From contig JAEWNU010000092.1 of assembly GCA_023456995.1 (NCBI GenBank), positions 1 to 5,952 on the forward strand: DNA of 5,952 bases, given 5' to 3'. Shown in pieces: positions 5,342-5,952 of this stretch. Source of the stretch: Bacillota bacterium (lineage in GTDB: Bacteria; Bacillota; Clostridia; Oscillospirales; Ruminococcaceae). A model generated the notes under the pieces. It did no database searches, was not told the DNA's origin, and saw only the letters and a list, made by a program, of their open reading frames with translations. A program made the translations under genes and the position numbers. The first letter of the stretch is position 1. Each line of letters opens with the position of its first letter.

Positions 5342-5952
5342 GTGAAAAAGACGGAATATAAAATGCTGCGCCGCTTAAAAGTGGCCGTTGCTGCTGCGAT
5401 AACATTAATCGTGCTTTGGAGCGTTATTGCCATAATTCTACCCGCGCTTTCGCCGTTTTTGGTGCGCACGGCACTTTTTTCGGCTGCGCTGACTATGCCG
5501 GAGGGTACCGTTAACCAGCTTAAAGAACGGCTTGGCACAGCATCTGCGTCTTCATCTGTTTCTCAAGAACCCATCTCAGAATCGCCAGTCACGCCGCCCG
5601 CTTCGTCCGAGTCAATTTCAAAACCGCGCGTCGATGCGCCGACTTCGGAACCTGCCTCTCCGGTAATCAACCCCTTTTCTTCGGATCAGCCTGATATCCA
5701 ACCTGATATTCCAAAAAAATATCAGGGTAAAGTGCTGGTCGAAGATATGTCGGGTAAGAATGGAGGACTTGCTTTTCCTATCAGCCATTTTTGGCTGAGG
5801 AATGATACGTCCTTTACTGAAAAGGATATTAAAAGTGTATTAAACCAGCCGACCAGCATTACGTTGGAAAATACAAAGGAGCCACAGGTTTTAATCTATC
5901 ACACTCACGCCACTGAAAGCTTTTGTCCCTACGACACTCCGATCTATGATAC
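5342..5952 (+). CDS. spoIIP: Stage II sporulation protein P (SpoIIP), 5' part, runs off the window
   Basis: SpoIIP is a membrane-anchored cell-wall hydrolase that acts with SpoIID and SpoIIM to thin septal peptidoglycan and drive engulfment of the forespore. The first 203 codons are present and the frame is open to the window end. Residues 1-13 are basic, and about 14-40 form one hydrophobic transmembrane segment (VAVAAAITLIVLW onward). Residues 66 to about 125 are a Ser/Pro/Glu-rich linker. After KGKVL-like sequence near 130 the protein reaches VLIYHTHATESF at 183-194, the opening motif of the SpoIIP amidase domain; its histidines and glutamate (H187, H189, E192) are candidate metal or catalytic residues. 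The rest of the catalytic domain lies outside. Its position after gpr matches the order known in Bacillus (rpsT-gpr-spoIIP). The start is GTG at 5342. A different N-acetylmuramoyl-L-alanine amidase is possible but unlikely given the motif and context. Confidence 0.9.
   Translation, partial: MKKTEYKMLRRLKVAVAAAITLIVLWSVIAIILPALSPFLVRTALFSAALTMPEGTVNQLKERLGTASASSSVSQEPISESPVTPPASSESISKPRVDAPTSEPASPVINPFSSDQPDIQPDIPKKYQGKVLVEDMSGKNGGLAFPISHFWLRNDTSFTEKDIKSVLNQPTSITLENTKEPQVLIYHTHATESFCPYDTPIYD

Overview
The window looks like ordinary chromosomal core sequence from an endospore-forming member of the Clostridia. The main evidence is the run rpsT / gpr / spoIIP, a gene order also found in Bacillus and many Clostridia and containing two sporulation-only proteins. 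A glutamate dehydrogenase that closely resembles the Clostridium symbiosum enzyme supports this. Balanced base composition (near 50% GC by eye) and strong purine-rich ribosome binding sites would fit an Oscillospiraceae/Ruminococcaceae-type or related gut anaerobe, but the family-level placement is a guess.

Layout from left to right. (1) A promoter and gdhA (+), a hexameric-type glutamate dehydrogenase whose cofactor-site residues point to NAD rather than NADP. (2) A perfect 13-bp hairpin with no U-tract between gdhA and the convergent next gene. (3) cca (-), a class II tRNA nucleotidyltransferase with an HD domain, starting at GTG. (4) A compact divergent promoter region holding a 14-bp AT palindrome. 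(5) mrp (+), a Mrp/NBP35-type P-loop Fe-S carrier with an extra N-terminal cysteine cluster, driven by a near-consensus sigma-A promoter. (6) Two hairpin terminators separating mrp from the convergent rpsT. (7) rpsT (-), ribosomal protein S20. (8) gpr (+), the germination protease that degrades small acid-soluble spore proteins, in an unusually short form. (9) The first 203 codons of spoIIP (+), the engulfment amidase/hydrolase, cut off by the window end just inside its catalytic domain.

The genes fall into separate transcription units: gdhA, cca, mrp and rpsT each look monocistronic, while gpr and spoIIP are probably co-transcribed. They serve nitrogen/amino-acid metabolism, tRNA 3'-end maturation, Fe-S cluster delivery, translation, and sporulation/germination. 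I saw no mobile element, CRISPR array, tRNA, rRNA or phage sequence and no sign of a novel multi-gene system. The points worth a second look are small: GDH cofactor type, the U-less hairpin, the shortened GPR, the Mrp cysteine cluster and the divergent promoter palindrome. No gene-free stretch exceeds about 150 bases.
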